DNA of 32,657 nt. Source: Abyssibius sp040880065 (lineage in GTDB: Bacteria > Pseudomonadota > Alphaproteobacteria > Rhodobacterales > Rhodobacteraceae). Made by a program: the position numbers and the translations under genes. The notes under the pieces are model-generated. The model saw only the letters and a list, made by a program, of their open reading frames with translations, searched no databases and was not told the origin of the DNA. Location: the NCBI GenBank assembly GCA_040880065.1, contig JBBDJE010000023.1, positions 1 to 32,657 on the forward strand. Reading direction: 5' to 3'. This document shows, piece after piece, positions 14,207 through 22,216 of this stretch (position 1 is its first letter; each line of letters opens with the position of its first letter).

Positions 14207-14632
14207 ATGAACCATGGTAACGGCTATCGCCGCCTCAACCGCACCCACGAACACCGTAAAGCGATGTTCAGCAATATGGCAAACTCGTTGATCGAGCACG
14301 AGCAGATCAAAACGACGCTGCCCAAAGCCAAAGAGATGCAGCGCATCATCGACAAGCTGATCACCCTTGGCAAACGTGGCGACCTGCACGCCCGCCGCCA
14401 AGCCTTTGCACAGCTAAAGCAAGAAGCGCCCGTTGCCAAACTGTTTGGCACTCTTGGCCCGCGCTATGCTGAACGCAGCGGCGGCTACTGCCGTGTCATG
14501 AAGGCCGGTTTTCGCTATGGCGATATGGCCCCGATGGCGATCATCGAACTGGTCGACCGTGATCCGGCTGCCAAGGGCGCTGGCGACAAAGCCCGCCATG
14601 CCGAAGAAATGGTCATGGGCGACGACGAATAA
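14207..14632 (+). CDS. rplQ: 50S ribosomal protein L17
   Basis: 141 aa. It starts MNHGNGYRRLNRTHEHRKAM and continues MANSLIEHEQIKTTLPKAKEMQ, the L17 signature; GGYCRVMKAGFRYGDMAPMAIIELV is the conserved C-terminal block, followed by a short acidic tail. L17 lies near the tunnel exit. The ATG follows AAGGAAACGCAAG. It is the last gene of the ribosomal superoperon, with a strong terminator 20 bases beyond the stop. Confidence 0.98.
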   Translation: MNHGNGYRRLNRTHEHRKAMFSNMANSLIEHEQIKTTLPKAKEMQRIIDKLITLGKRGDLHARRQAFAQLKQEAPVAKLFGTLGPRYAERSGGYCRVMKAGFRYGDMAPMAIIELVDRDPAAKGAGDKARHAEEMVMGDDE

Positions 14633-14651
14633 GCAACACCTGTTGCGCATG

Positions 14652-14682
14652 AAAACCCCGGATCATCGATCCGGGGTTTTTT
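14652..14682 (+). terminator. Rho-independent terminator at the end of the superoperon
   Basis: Stem arms 14652-14664 and 14668-14680 form 13 bp with a 3-base loop and run into a tract of six T (14677-14682), then TTTT again at 14684-14687. This is a textbook intrinsic terminator. It separates rplQ from rarA, which starts 50 bases later. No clear -35/-10 pair is visible in those 50 bases, so rarA transcription may depend on read-through or a non-canonical promoter. Confidence 0.92.
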
Positions 14683-14731
14683 GTTTTCGGGCACGTGGTA
14701 AACTGGCATGGATTTGCGCGCGAGGGCATGA

Positions 14732-16033
14732 ATGGCAGACCTGTTTGACCAACCCGGCACACCCATCACCGCGCCGCGCCCGCTGGCCGACCGGCTGCGC
14801 CCGGCCAAGCTTTCCGAGGTGATCGGGCAGGGGCATTTGCTGGGCAAAGGCGGAAGCCTGCGCAGCATGCTCGATGGTGGTAACCTGCCGTCACTTGTCT
14901 TCTGGGGCCCGCCCGGCGTGGGCAAAACCACCATCGCACGCTTGCTCGCGGCAGAAACAGACCTGCATTTCGTGCAGATCAGCGCCATTTTCACCGGCGT
15001 GCCCGAGCTGCGCAAAGTGTTCGAGGCGGCGCGCATTCGCCGGCAAAACGGCAAAGGCACCTTGCTGTTTGTCGATGAGATCCACCGTTTCAACAAGGCG
15101 CAGCAGGACGGGTTTTTGCCACATATGGAAGACGGCACCATCCTGTTGGTCGGCGCCACCACCGAGAACCCCAGCTTCGAGCTAAACGCCGCGCTGCTGA
15201 GCCGCGCGCAGGTTTTGGTGCTGAACCGGCTGGAACTCAAGGAGTTGGAGCAGCTTGCAGCGCGCGCTGAAAAAGATATAGGCCGCGCTCTGCCGCTTGA
15301 GCCTGAGGCGCGGGGCCAATTGTTCGACATGGCCGATGGCGATGGTCGCGCATTGCTGAACCTTATGGAGCAGGTGTTTACCTGGAAAGATGTCGCCAGC
15401 GCCGAGGACATGGCCAAACGGCTGGCGCGCCGTGCTGCGAAATATGATAAATCGGGTGATGAACATTACAATCTTATTTCGGCTTTGCACAAATCGGTGC
15501 GCGGCTCCGACCCGGATGCAGCGCTTTACTGGCTGGCGCGCATGCTGACCGGCGGCGAAGATCCGCGCTATCTGGCGCGGCGCATCACCCGCATGGCGGT
15601 GGAAGATATCGGCCTTGCCGACCCTGCCGCGCAACGCCAATGCCTTGATGCATGGGAAACCTACGAACGGCTTGGCAGCCCGGAAGGGGAACTGGCGCTC
15701 GCGCAGGCTGTTGTCTATCTGGCGCTGGCGCCAAAATCCAACGCCGCCTATGCCGCTTTTAAAAATGCGATGAACGCAGCGCGGGAATTCGGCTCGGAGC
15801 CACCACCCAAACACGCGCTGAATGCCCCGACCAGTCTGATGAAGAAACAAGGTTTTGGTGCGGGCTATGAGTATGACCATGATGCCGAGGCGGGGTTTTC
15901 GGGGCAAAACTATTTCCCCGATGCCATGAAGCGCGGCATTTACTACCTGCCGGTTGAGCGCGGGCATGAGCGTGAGCTTAAAAAACGGCTCGACTATTTC
16001 GCCAAGCTGCGCAGCCAGCGCAACAAGGGCTAA
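14732..16033 (+). CDS. rarA: Replication-associated recombination protein A (AAA+ ATPase)
   Basis: 433 aa, usual length for RarA/MgsA. Walker A GPPGVGKT at residues 59-66, Walker B LLFVDEIHRFNKAQQD at 111-126 and sensor-1 GATTENPSFELN at 141-152 are all intact. The RarA clamp-loader-like C-terminal tetramerisation region follows, with conserved SLMKKQGFGAGYEYDHD near residues 369-385. RarA acts at stalled replication forks with RecA and SSB. It starts after the superoperon terminator. In several Rhodobacterales a Do-type protease gene lies between rplQ and rarA, but none is present here. Confidence 0.95.
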   Translation: MADLFDQPGTPITAPRPLADRLRPAKLSEVIGQGHLLGKGGSLRSMLDGGNLPSLVFWGPPGVGKTTIARLLAAETDLHFVQISAIFTGVPELRKVFEAARIRRQNGKGTLLFVDEIHRFNKAQQDGFLPHMEDGTILLVGATTENPSFELNAALLSRAQVLVLNRLELKELEQLAARAEKDIGRALPLEPEARGQLFDMADGDGRALLNLMEQVFTWKDVASAEDMAKRLARRAAKYDKSGDEHYNLISALHKSVRGSDPDAALYWLARMLTGGEDPRYLARRITRMAVEDIGLADPAAQRQCLDAWETYERLGSPEGELALAQAVVYLALAPKSNAAYAAFKNAMNAAREFGSEPPPKHALNAPTSLMKKQGFGAGYEYDHDAEAGFSGQNYFPDAMKRGIYYLPVERGHERELKKRLDYFAKLRSQRNKG

Positions 16034-16098
16034 AACCGCGCCGGGGCTTGCCTTTTGCCGTGCAATTGGCGATGCAGGCGGCAACAAAGGAACATGCA

Positions 16099-16473
16099 AT
16101 GAATTTTCTGATTGTCGCAGCCGGAGGCGCGCTGGGGGCAGCCGGGCGCTATGGCGCCGGTTTGGCGGCCACGCGCTGGTTTGGCACGGGCTTTCCCTAT
16201 GGCACCTTGGCCGTCAACGTGATTGGCTGCTTTGTGATGGGCATTCTGGCCGTGGCGCTCAGCCAGCGTGTTGGGCAATCGCCCCGCGCGGCCCTGTTTT
16301 TGATGACCGGCATTTTAGGCGGCTTCACCACGTTTTCAGCCTTTTCGCTCGATGCGATAACGCTGATCGAGCGGGGCCGCATTTTTGCTGCGGGCGGCTA
16401 TATCGGCGGCTCGGTCATTCTGTCGATCGCCGCACTGGGTTTGGGGGCGCTGATCATGCGGGCACTGACATGA
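16099..16473 (+). CDS. crcB: Fluoride efflux channel CrcB/Fluc
   Basis: 124 aa, normal for this four-helix membrane protein. Motifs are GALGAAGRYG at residues 10-19, GTLAVNVIGCF at 35-45 with the conserved Asn40, and GGFTTFSAF at 74-82 containing the phenylalanine box and central Na+ site. It works as a dual-topology dimer that lets fluoride out. AAGGA 7 bases upstream supports the ATG at 16099 over an in-frame ATG at 16048. No full fluoride riboswitch can be placed in the 65-base gap before it. Its stop overlaps the next gene (ATGA). Confidence 0.94.
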   Translation: MNFLIVAAGGALGAAGRYGAGLAATRWFGTGFPYGTLAVNVIGCFVMGILAVALSQRVGQSPRAALFLMTGILGGFTTFSAFSLDAITLIERGRIFAAGGYIGGSVILSIAALGLGALIMRALT

Positions 16474-17501
16474 GCGGCGTGCATACGCGCGACGTGGGCG
16501 AAGACGGGCAGGACATGCGGCTTGATCGCTGGTTTCGCAACAATTTCCCGCATGTCACCCAAATTCGCATAGAGAAGCTGTGCCGCAAGGGCGAAATTCG
16601 TGTAGATGGCGGGCGCGTAAAGCCTGCCACGCGGCTTGAAGTTGGCCAAACCATTCGCATTCCGCCGCTGCCCGAGCCGGAAGAGCAAACCACCCCACGG
16701 GAAGTTATTCTCAGCGATGACGACATTCAGCTTATGCAAGATGCGGTCATTTATAAGGACGAACACCTTATCGTGCTGAATAAACCGGCAGGCGTGGCAA
16801 CCCAGGGTGGCACGGGGCAGTCGCGGCATATTGATATGCTGGCTGCGGCGCTGAAATTCGAGATGGATGAAAAGCCGCGCCTTGTGCACCGGCTCGACCG
16901 TGATACATCGGGCGTTTTGCTTTTGGCGCGCAGCGGGCGCGCGGCGGCCTTGCTCACAAAGGCATTTCAGGCCAAGGAAACCCGCAAAATATATTGGGCA
17001 CTGGTGGCCGGCTGCCCCGTCGATGCCGCTGGCACCATTCGGTTCGGGCTTGTAAAACAGGGCGGCATTGGGGCCGAGCGGATGATTTGCATCCACCCCG
17101 ATGAGGTGGACAAGACCCCCGGTGCCAAGCGCGCCACCACCGATTTTGCAACCATCGAGAAAATCGGCACCCGCACCGCATGGCTCGGCCTGTCGCCGAT
17201 TACCGGGCGCACGCACCAACTGCGCGCACATCTGGCCGAAATCGGCTGCCCGATTGTTGGCGATGGCAAATATGGCGGGCGCGGGCAGGAAAATATGGGC
17301 GATGGCTGGGGCTCGATGCTGGGCGGCGATATCAGCCGCAAAATGCACCTGCATGCACGCTCCATCGAGTTCACGCATCCGTTTTCCGGCAAGCAGATGT
17401 TTTTTGAGGCACCCTTGCCCGAACATATGCGCAAAAGCTTTGACTATTTCGGCTGGAACCTCAAATGGGCGCCAAAAGACCCGTTCAAGGTGTTCGAATG
17501 A
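16470..17501 (+). CDS. rluC: RluC/RluA-family large-subunit rRNA pseudouridine synthase
   Basis: 343 aa from the ATG at 16470. An N-terminal S4 RNA-binding domain (about residues 17-65) contains RLDRWFRNNFPHVTQIRIEKLCRKGEIRVDGGRVKPA-type sequence in two halves. The catalytic domain has LNKPAGVATQGG (103-114) and HRLDRDTSG (140-148), with Asp143 as catalytic nucleophile. It probably modifies uridines in 23S rRNA; RluC is the best guess, and RluD or another family member cannot be excluded. It overlaps crcB by 4 bases and the HAD gene by 4 bases. The open frame extends further upstream but the ATGA start fits the family. Confidence 0.88.
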   Translation: MSGVHTRDVGEDGQDMRLDRWFRNNFPHVTQIRIEKLCRKGEIRVDGGRVKPATRLEVGQTIRIPPLPEPEEQTTPREVILSDDDIQLMQDAVIYKDEHLIVLNKPAGVATQGGTGQSRHIDMLAAALKFEMDEKPRLVHRLDRDTSGVLLLARSGRAAALLTKAFQAKETRKIYWALVAGCPVDAAGTIRFGLVKQGGIGAERMICIHPDEVDKTPGAKRATTDFATIEKIGTRTAWLGLSPITGRTHQLRAHLAEIGCPIVGDGKYGGRGQENMGDGWGSMLGGDISRKMHLHARSIEFTHPFSGKQMFFEAPLPEHMRKSFDYFGWNLKWAPKDPFKVFE

Positions 17502-18199
17502 GCAAAAACCGCCTTGTTGTGTTCGATATGGACGGCACGCTGATTGACAGTCAGGCCGCCATTCTGGCCGCCATGAACACCGCATTTGAAGCCTGCGACC
17601 TGCAAGCGCCAGCGCCAGCCGACGCACTTTCAATTGTCGGGCTGTCTCTGTTCGAGGCGATGCAAACCCTGCGCCCCGATCTTGAAGCGCTGCGGCTGAA
17701 TGCGTTGGTTGATGCTTACCGCGACGCGTTTGTGTTGCAACGCGCCCGCGCGGGTGGCGAGGCGGCTGCTTCGCTTTACCCCGGCGCGCGCGATGCGCTT
17801 AACCGTCTGTCGGCTGACCCGTCTGTCTTGCTTGGCGTGGCCACGGGCAAGGCGCGGCGCGGGTTGGACCATGCGCTGCACCATCACGAGCTTGCAGCCT
17901 ATTTCACAACGCTGCAATGCGCCGATAATCACCCCTCCAAACCGCACCCTTCAATGCTGCATAGCGCGGCGGCTGAATGCGGCTTGGCACATGGCGTTAT
18001 CATTGGTGATACCGAGTTTGACATTGTGATGGGCCGCAATGCCGGGTTTGCCACAATCGGTGTTTTGTGGGGCTATCATGGTCGCGCACGGCTTGAGGCA
18101 GCACAGCCCGATATACTGATTGATGATTTTGCGGGGCTGGATGCCGCTTTGCAGCACCTTTGGGAGCAGCAGCTTTGGGGTGGCCATGGCGCAGTTTAA
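17498..18199 (+). CDS. HAD-superfamily hydrolase, phosphoglycolate-phosphatase-like
   Basis: 233 aa. Motif I VFDMDGTLIDSQ has nucleophile Asp10 and acid Asp12, motif II Thr116 (GVATGK), motif III Lys148 (HPSKPHP), and motif IV IGDTEFD with Asp171 and Asp175. All catalytic residues are present, with an alpha-helical cap between motifs I and II (subfamily IA). The substrate is unknown; phosphoglycolate or another small phosphate ester is likely by similarity. It overlaps rluC by ATGA and the ATP12 gene by 14 bases, so it belongs to the same translational string. Confidence 0.88.
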   Translation: MSKNRLVVFDMDGTLIDSQAAILAAMNTAFEACDLQAPAPADALSIVGLSLFEAMQTLRPDLEALRLNALVDAYRDAFVLQRARAGGEAAASLYPGARDALNRLSADPSVLLGVATGKARRGLDHALHHHELAAYFTTLQCADNHPSKPHPSMLHSAAAECGLAHGVIIGDTEFDIVMGRNAGFATIGVLWGYHGRARLEAAQPDILIDDFAGLDAALQHLWEQQLWGGHGAV

Positions 18200-18896
18200 C
18201 AAAAAGGTCTGGCAAACGGTATCGGTGCAGCCCGAAGGTTGCAGCTTTGCCGTTTATCTCGACAAGCGCGGGTTGATGACACCCGGTCGTGCGCCATTGC
18301 ACCTTCCCACAGAGTCCTTTGCGCGCGGTATTGCTGCGGAATGGGACAGCGTAACCGACAAGGTGAACCCTGCGGAAATGCCGCTGACCCGCGCTGCGAA
18401 TTCTGCCATCGACAAGGTAACGCCGCAGCATAAGGCCGTTGCCGACATGCTGACCGAATATGGCGGCACCGACCTTCTGTGCTACCGTGCCGAAACGCCC
18501 GCCGAGCTTGTGGCGCATCAGGCTGAACACTGGGATGAACATTTGGCATGGGTCGCGCAAGAATTTGGTGCCGCGTTGAAAACACAGGCGGGCGTTATGC
18601 CCATTGCACAGCCACAAGACAGCCTTGCGCAGCTTGGCGCAGCGGTGGCCGCATGCGACGCCTTTTTTCTGACGGCTTTACATGATCTGGTTACCATATC
18701 AGGCTCGCTTGTGCTTGGTTTGGCGGTGCTGCGCGGGCGTTTGAATGCGGATGAGGCTTTTGATTTGTCGCGGCTCGATGCAGCCTGGCAGGCCGAATTG
18801 TGGGGCGAGGATGACGAGGCGCAGCGTGCCGCGGCGAACCACCGCCGCGATATGCGCGCCGCTGCCCATATGTTGGAACTGTTGAAAGGCGCATGA
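18186..18896 (+). CDS. ATP12 family F1-ATPase assembly chaperone
   Basis: 236 aa from the ATG at 18186. It shows the ATP12 pattern: KKVWQTVSVQPEGCSFAVYLDKRGLMTPGR-like first block, AAEWDSVTDKVNPAEMPLTR (about residues 53-72), TDLLCYRAETPAELVAHQ (about 97-114) and the C-terminal LVLGLAVLRGRLNADEAFD. ATP12 binds the F1 alpha subunit during ATP synthase assembly in mitochondria, and alphaproteobacteria carry homologues. No F1 genes lie nearby. The start lies inside the end of the HAD gene with a GGGG-rich upstream stretch as weak ribosome binding site, so translation probably relies on coupling. Confidence 0.88.
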   Translation: MAQFNKKVWQTVSVQPEGCSFAVYLDKRGLMTPGRAPLHLPTESFARGIAAEWDSVTDKVNPAEMPLTRAANSAIDKVTPQHKAVADMLTEYGGTDLLCYRAETPAELVAHQAEHWDEHLAWVAQEFGAALKTQAGVMPIAQPQDSLAQLGAAVAACDAFFLTALHDLVTISGSLVLGLAVLRGRLNADEAFDLSRLDAAWQAELWGEDDEAQRAAANHRRDMRAAAHMLELLKGA

Positions 18897-19372
18897 TGTC
18901 AGATGGCAAAACAGTGACCCATGCCAAAGCAGCACAGTTGGATGGGCTGAGCTTTTTGCGTGGCATCATTTCGGGCGCGTATCCTGCACCAAGTATGGCG
19001 GCAACCCTTGGCTTTAGACTTATCCGCGCCGAATCTGGCGAGGTTGAATTTCAGGGCAGCGTGCCAAACACGGCGCTGAACCCGTTCGGCTTTGCGCATG
19101 GTGGCTGGTTTGGCGCAATTCTGGATTCTGCACTCGGTTGCGCGGTGCAGTCGCGCTTGCCTGCAGGGCAGATGTATACGACGCTGGAATATAAAATTAA
19201 CATCATCCGACCACTGCAACCAAATGGTAAGATGGTGCGCGCTGTTGGCCGTGCGCTGCATGTTGGCCGCACAACAGGCGTTGCAGAATCAGTGTTAAGC
19301 GGCGTTGAGGATGGCAAGACATACGCCATAGGCACCACGACCTGCGGTATTTTCACCCTACCGGCAGGCTGA
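18896..19372 (+). CDS. PaaI-type hotdog-fold thioesterase
   Basis: 158 aa from the ATG at 18896. An ATG at 18893 would add one Met, but AAAGG at 18885-18889 is better placed for 18896. The hotdog motif NPFGFAHGGWFGAILDSALG has His68-Gly-Gly and Asp77, as in the PaaI/YbgC-like acyl-CoA thioesterases. Substrate unknown; it may hydrolyse aryl- or acyl-CoA. It overlaps the stop of the ATP12 gene by one base, ending the coupled string that begins at crcB. A T-rich tract with a weak stem lies just after the stop, not strong enough to call a terminator. Confidence 0.85.
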   Translation: MSDGKTVTHAKAAQLDGLSFLRGIISGAYPAPSMAATLGFRLIRAESGEVEFQGSVPNTALNPFGFAHGGWFGAILDSALGCAVQSRLPAGQMYTTLEYKINIIRPLQPNGKMVRAVGRALHVGRTTGVAESVLSGVEDGKTYAIGTTTCGIFTLPAG

Positions 19373-19817
19373 TTGAGAATCTGCTCGTTTTTTTGGCCCG
19401 CCCCTGAAAATCATTTGCGCTGCCAATGATGTAAATAGGACAAGTAAGCTGACCTTGTTCGACCTTTTGCGTGCAATCCTCAACCGGTAAATACATGGTG
19501 TATACGCGCCCGCGCCAAGACCAGAACCGGCCTTGCAGGGCATCACCAAATCTTGTCCGTCGCAGCAAACCGCCCCATATTTGCCTAGCCGAACGGCCAG
19601 TTTTTTCCGAGCGGCGCGTATGAATCGCGCATTAAGGTAAGTATATCTGACATAATAACCGTGATAGGACTGTTTCACGTTTGGAATAGGTGGCTTGACC
19701 TGCGCTACACATATATTTCAAGATGCGCGCAGCACCCCCTCAAGGGGTTGCAAAACAAGTGTGCCAGTTCGCCGCTAATAGCGTTGAGCGGGCTGAGACC
19801 ATAGGGAAGAGGTTCAA
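19373..19817. promoter_or_regulatory. Long non-coding region before aapJ
   Basis: 445 bases with no convincing gene on either strand. Base composition is richer in A+T than the flanking genes, particularly around 19640-19725. It contains a TTTTTTT tract at 19387-19393, a sigma54-like site at 19691-19706, and a small dyad at 19734-19748 (ACCCC/GGGGT). The two longest minus-strand frames here (up to about 106 codons) do not resemble any family I know. The length suggests several regulatory inputs or a small RNA. Confidence 0.5.
19691..19706 (+). promoter_or_regulatory. Candidate sigma54 (RpoN) promoter for aapJ
   Basis: TGGCTTGACCTGCGCT has the invariant GG and GC dinucleotides of -24/-12 promoters exactly 10 bases apart, plus the following T. 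Four of the less invariant positions differ from the TGGCACG-N4-TTGC consensus. It lies 112 bases before aapJ. Amino-acid uptake genes are often under NtrC/RpoN nitrogen control, which fits, but I see no clear NtrC-binding dyad. Confidence 0.4.
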
Positions 19818-20834
19818 ATGAAAAAATCATTGTTTTTTGGAACGCTGACAGCCGCTGGCATGATCGCCGGCGCCGCTGCTGCGGCCACGCTGGAAGATGT
19901 TAAGGCCAATGGATCGCTGCGTTGCGGCGTTACCACCGGTCTGGCAGGCTTCGCAGCACCAGACGCCAATGGCGAATGGCGGGGCTTTGACGTTGATGTC
20001 TGCCGCGCAGTCGCTGCTGCAGTGCTCGGAGATTCCAACGCCGTAACTTTCGTGCCGACCACGGGCCAGACCCGTTTCAGCGCATTGGCTTCGGGCGAGA
20101 TCGACCTGCTGGCGCGTAACACCACATGGACATTCAGCCGCGACGTTGACCTGAAATTCACCTTCGTCGGCGTGAACTACTATGACGGTCAGGGCTTCAT
20201 GATCCGCAAGGATATGGGCATCAGTTCGGCCACCGAGCTTGATGGCGCCACCGTCTGCATCCAGACCGGCACCACCACCGAGCTGAACCTGGCTGACTAT
20301 TTCAAAGCCAACAACATGTCCTATCAGCCGGTTCCGATCGAAACCAACGCTGAAGCACAGTCCCTGTATCTGGCTGGCGCTTGCGACGTTTACACCACGG
20401 ACGCTTCGGGCCTTGCCTCGACCCGCGCCACCTTTGAAGATGCCGATGCGCATATGCTGCTGCCGGAAATCATCTCCAAAGAGCCGCTCGGGCCGCTTGT
20501 GCGCCATGGCGACGATGAATGGGCAGACATCAACCGTTGGGTTTTGAACGCGCTGATCGCCGCCGAAGAGCTGGGCATCACTTCGGCCAATCTTGAAGAG
20601 ATGGCTGCAGGCACCAACAACCCCGAGATCAACCGTCTTTTGGGTAACGAAGGTGACCTTGGCGCAATGTTCGGCCTTGATGCTGAATGGGCCAAACGTG
20701 CGATTGCTGCTGGTGGCAACTATGGCGAAGTCTTCGCAACCAACATTGGCGAAGGCACTGCAATTGGTATTGCTCGCGGTCTGAACGCACAGTGGACCCA
20801 GGGTGGGCTGCTGTACTCACCGCCGTTCCGCTAA
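19818..20834 (+). CDS. aapJ: General L-amino acid ABC transporter, periplasmic binding protein
   Basis: 338 aa. A signal peptide (MKKSLFFGTLTAAGMIAGAA followed by AAA, probable cleavage near residue 22) precedes the mature protein starting near TLEDVKANGSLRCGVT. This is an SBP_bac_3-type amino acid binding domain, with GFDVDVCRAVAAAVLGD, GEIDLLARNTTWT and a C-terminal domain typical of AapJ/BztA. It binds glutamate, glutamine, aspartate, asparagine or a wider set of L-amino acids in the periplasm for the AapQMP membrane complex. The closest described system is bztA of Rhodobacter capsulatus. The ribosome binding site is GAAGAGG. A hairpin follows and probably helps keep its mRNA more abundant than that of the permease genes. 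Confidence 0.93.
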   Translation: MKKSLFFGTLTAAGMIAGAAAAATLEDVKANGSLRCGVTTGLAGFAAPDANGEWRGFDVDVCRAVAAAVLGDSNAVTFVPTTGQTRFSALASGEIDLLARNTTWTFSRDVDLKFTFVGVNYYDGQGFMIRKDMGISSATELDGATVCIQTGTTTELNLADYFKANNMSYQPVPIETNAEAQSLYLAGACDVYTTDASGLASTRATFEDADAHMLLPEIISKEPLGPLVRHGDDEWADINRWVLNALIAAEELGITSANLEEMAAGTNNPEINRLLGNEGDLGAMFGLDAEWAKRAIAAGGNYGEVFATNIGEGTAIGIARGLNAQWTQGGLLYSPPFR

Positions 20835-20846
20835 GAACTGCTAATG

Positions 20847-20873
20847 ATCAGGGCGCGTTTTTCGCGCCCTGAT
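20847..20873 (+). terminator. Hairpin after aapJ, partial terminator or mRNA stabiliser
   Basis: Perfect 11-bp stem (20847-20857 with 20863-20873) and a TTTTT loop, 12 bases after the aapJ stop. There is no long T-tract after the stem (tgtatct), so full termination is unlikely. Such hairpins after binding-protein genes commonly raise their mRNA level relative to the permeases. Confidence 0.6.
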
Positions 20874-20964
20874 TGTATCTATCTATAAACAGAGTATGCA
20901 AGCAGGCCGGAAAAACCGTGTCGCATTCCATGCATAACTCACAACAGGTTAGAGGAGGCGTGGC

Positions 20965-22215
20965 ATGACCACCCTGTCGGAGGAGCCGCGGGCATTCCGC
21001 CTAAGCATGCTCATCTACGATACGCGCTATCGCTCGATGACAATTCAGATCGTCGCATTGATGGGGTTTCTGGCGGTTCTCGCCTGGCTCGTCAACAACA
21101 CGGTCGAAAACCTCGCCATTGCCGGCAAGGATTTCAATTTCAAATTTCTGTCCAGCCGTGCCGGGTATGACATCAACCAGGTGCTCATCCAGTATACCAA
21201 TGACAGCACCCACGGGCGCGCAACGGTCATTGGCATTCTGAACACGCTGCTCGTCGCGGCGCTGGGCTGCGTATTGGCCACGGTTGTCGGCGCATTTGTG
21301 GGCATTCTGCGCTTGTCGAAAAACTGGCTGATTTCGCGCATGATGGCGGTTTATGTCGAAGCCTTTCGCAACGTTCCCGTTTTGCTGTGGATCATCGCGT
21401 TCTTTGCGGTGCTCACCGAGCTAACCCCGGCGCCAAACGCCTTCAGGGGTGATTCACCAAGCGCAAGCATGTTTTTGTGGGATACGATGGCCGTTACCAA
21501 CCGGGGCACCTATTTCCCCGAACCGCTGTTCTCGCGCTCGCTTGGCAATATCGACTTTACGTATTTCATGATCAGCATTGATCTGTTGGCCATTCTCGCT
21601 GTGCTGTTCGCCAGTGGCTGGATCAGCGCCCGCATCAAGAAACATGCCGATGCGGTACAGAATGCAACAGGCGTGCGCCCGGCAACCTTTTTGCAGCGGC
21701 TTGGCATTTCCATTCTGCCGATTGTCGCCCTCATGTTCATACTGGGCCTGCATCTGGGCAAACCCGAGTTGCGCGGCTTCAATTTCCAGGGCGGCGTTCA
21801 TGTCCTGAACTCGATGATCGCCCTATGCCTGGCGCTAGCGCTTTACACGGGTGCCTTCATCGCAGAAATCGTGCGCGCCGGCATCCTGGCCATTTCCAAA
21901 GGTCAGAGCGAAGCAGCCGCGGCACTGGGCTTGCGCCCCGGTCGGATCATGAATCTGGTTATTCTGCCGCAGGCGCTACGGGTCATCATTCCGCCGCTCA
22001 TCTCGCAATATCTGAACCTGACCAAGAACTCGTCACTGGCGATTGCGGTCGGGTATATGGATATCAAGGGCACGATCGGCGGCATCACAATGAACCAGAC
22101 CGGCCGCGAGTTGGAAAGTATGTTGTTGATGATGTTCATCTATCTTGTAATCAGCCTGCTGATTTCACTCGCGATGAATATCTACAATTCAACCGTAGCC
22201 CTGAAGGAGCGTTGA
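20965..22215 (+). CDS. aapQ: General L-amino acid ABC transporter permease AapQ
   Basis: 416 aa, multi-spanning. After a cytoplasmic N-terminus with YDTRYRSMTIQ, a first membrane segment lies at about residues 29-46, then a periplasmic stretch typical of AapQ/BztB. The permease core starts near 88. The EAA loop that docks on the ATPase is EAAAALGLRPGRIMNLVILPQA (shown in parts; about residues 316-337). It is longer than ordinary His/Glu permeases, as is normal for this subfamily. The ribosome binding site GGAGG is strong. aapM starts 1 base after the stop. Confidence 0.93.
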   Translation: MTTLSEEPRAFRLSMLIYDTRYRSMTIQIVALMGFLAVLAWLVNNTVENLAIAGKDFNFKFLSSRAGYDINQVLIQYTNDSTHGRATVIGILNTLLVAALGCVLATVVGAFVGILRLSKNWLISRMMAVYVEAFRNVPVLLWIIAFFAVLTELTPAPNAFRGDSPSASMFLWDTMAVTNRGTYFPEPLFSRSLGNIDFTYFMISIDLLAILAVLFASGWISARIKKHADAVQNATGVRPATFLQRLGISILPIVALMFILGLHLGKPELRGFNFQGGVHVLNSMIALCLALALYTGAFIAEIVRAGILAISKGQSEAAAALGLRPGRIMNLVILPQALRVIIPPLISQYLNLTKNSSLAIAVGYMDIKGTIGGITMNQTGRELESMLLMMFIYLVISLLISLAMNIYNSTVALKER

Positions 22216-22216
22216 G

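Noticed and set aside
9284..14401. Long minus-strand open frames across rpmD-secY (about 495 codons) and rpoA-rplQ (about 461 codons)
   Set aside because: They run antisense to well-identified genes, have low-complexity His/Arg/Gly-rich translations and no family match; they follow from codon bias.
16034..16098. Fluoride riboswitch before crcB, suggested by GGCGATG near 16069
   Set aside because: Only about 25 bases remain between that element and the crcB start, and the rest of the conserved pseudoknot and anti-terminator cannot be placed.
19373..19393. Terminator after the thioesterase gene
   Set aside because: There is a run of seven T, but the only stem before it is about 4 bp, too weak to call.
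19353..19678. Minus-strand frames of 71 and 106 codons in the gap before aapJ
   Set aside because: Composition and translations do not resemble proteins and no ribosome binding site stands out. A decayed gene remnant cannot be excluded.
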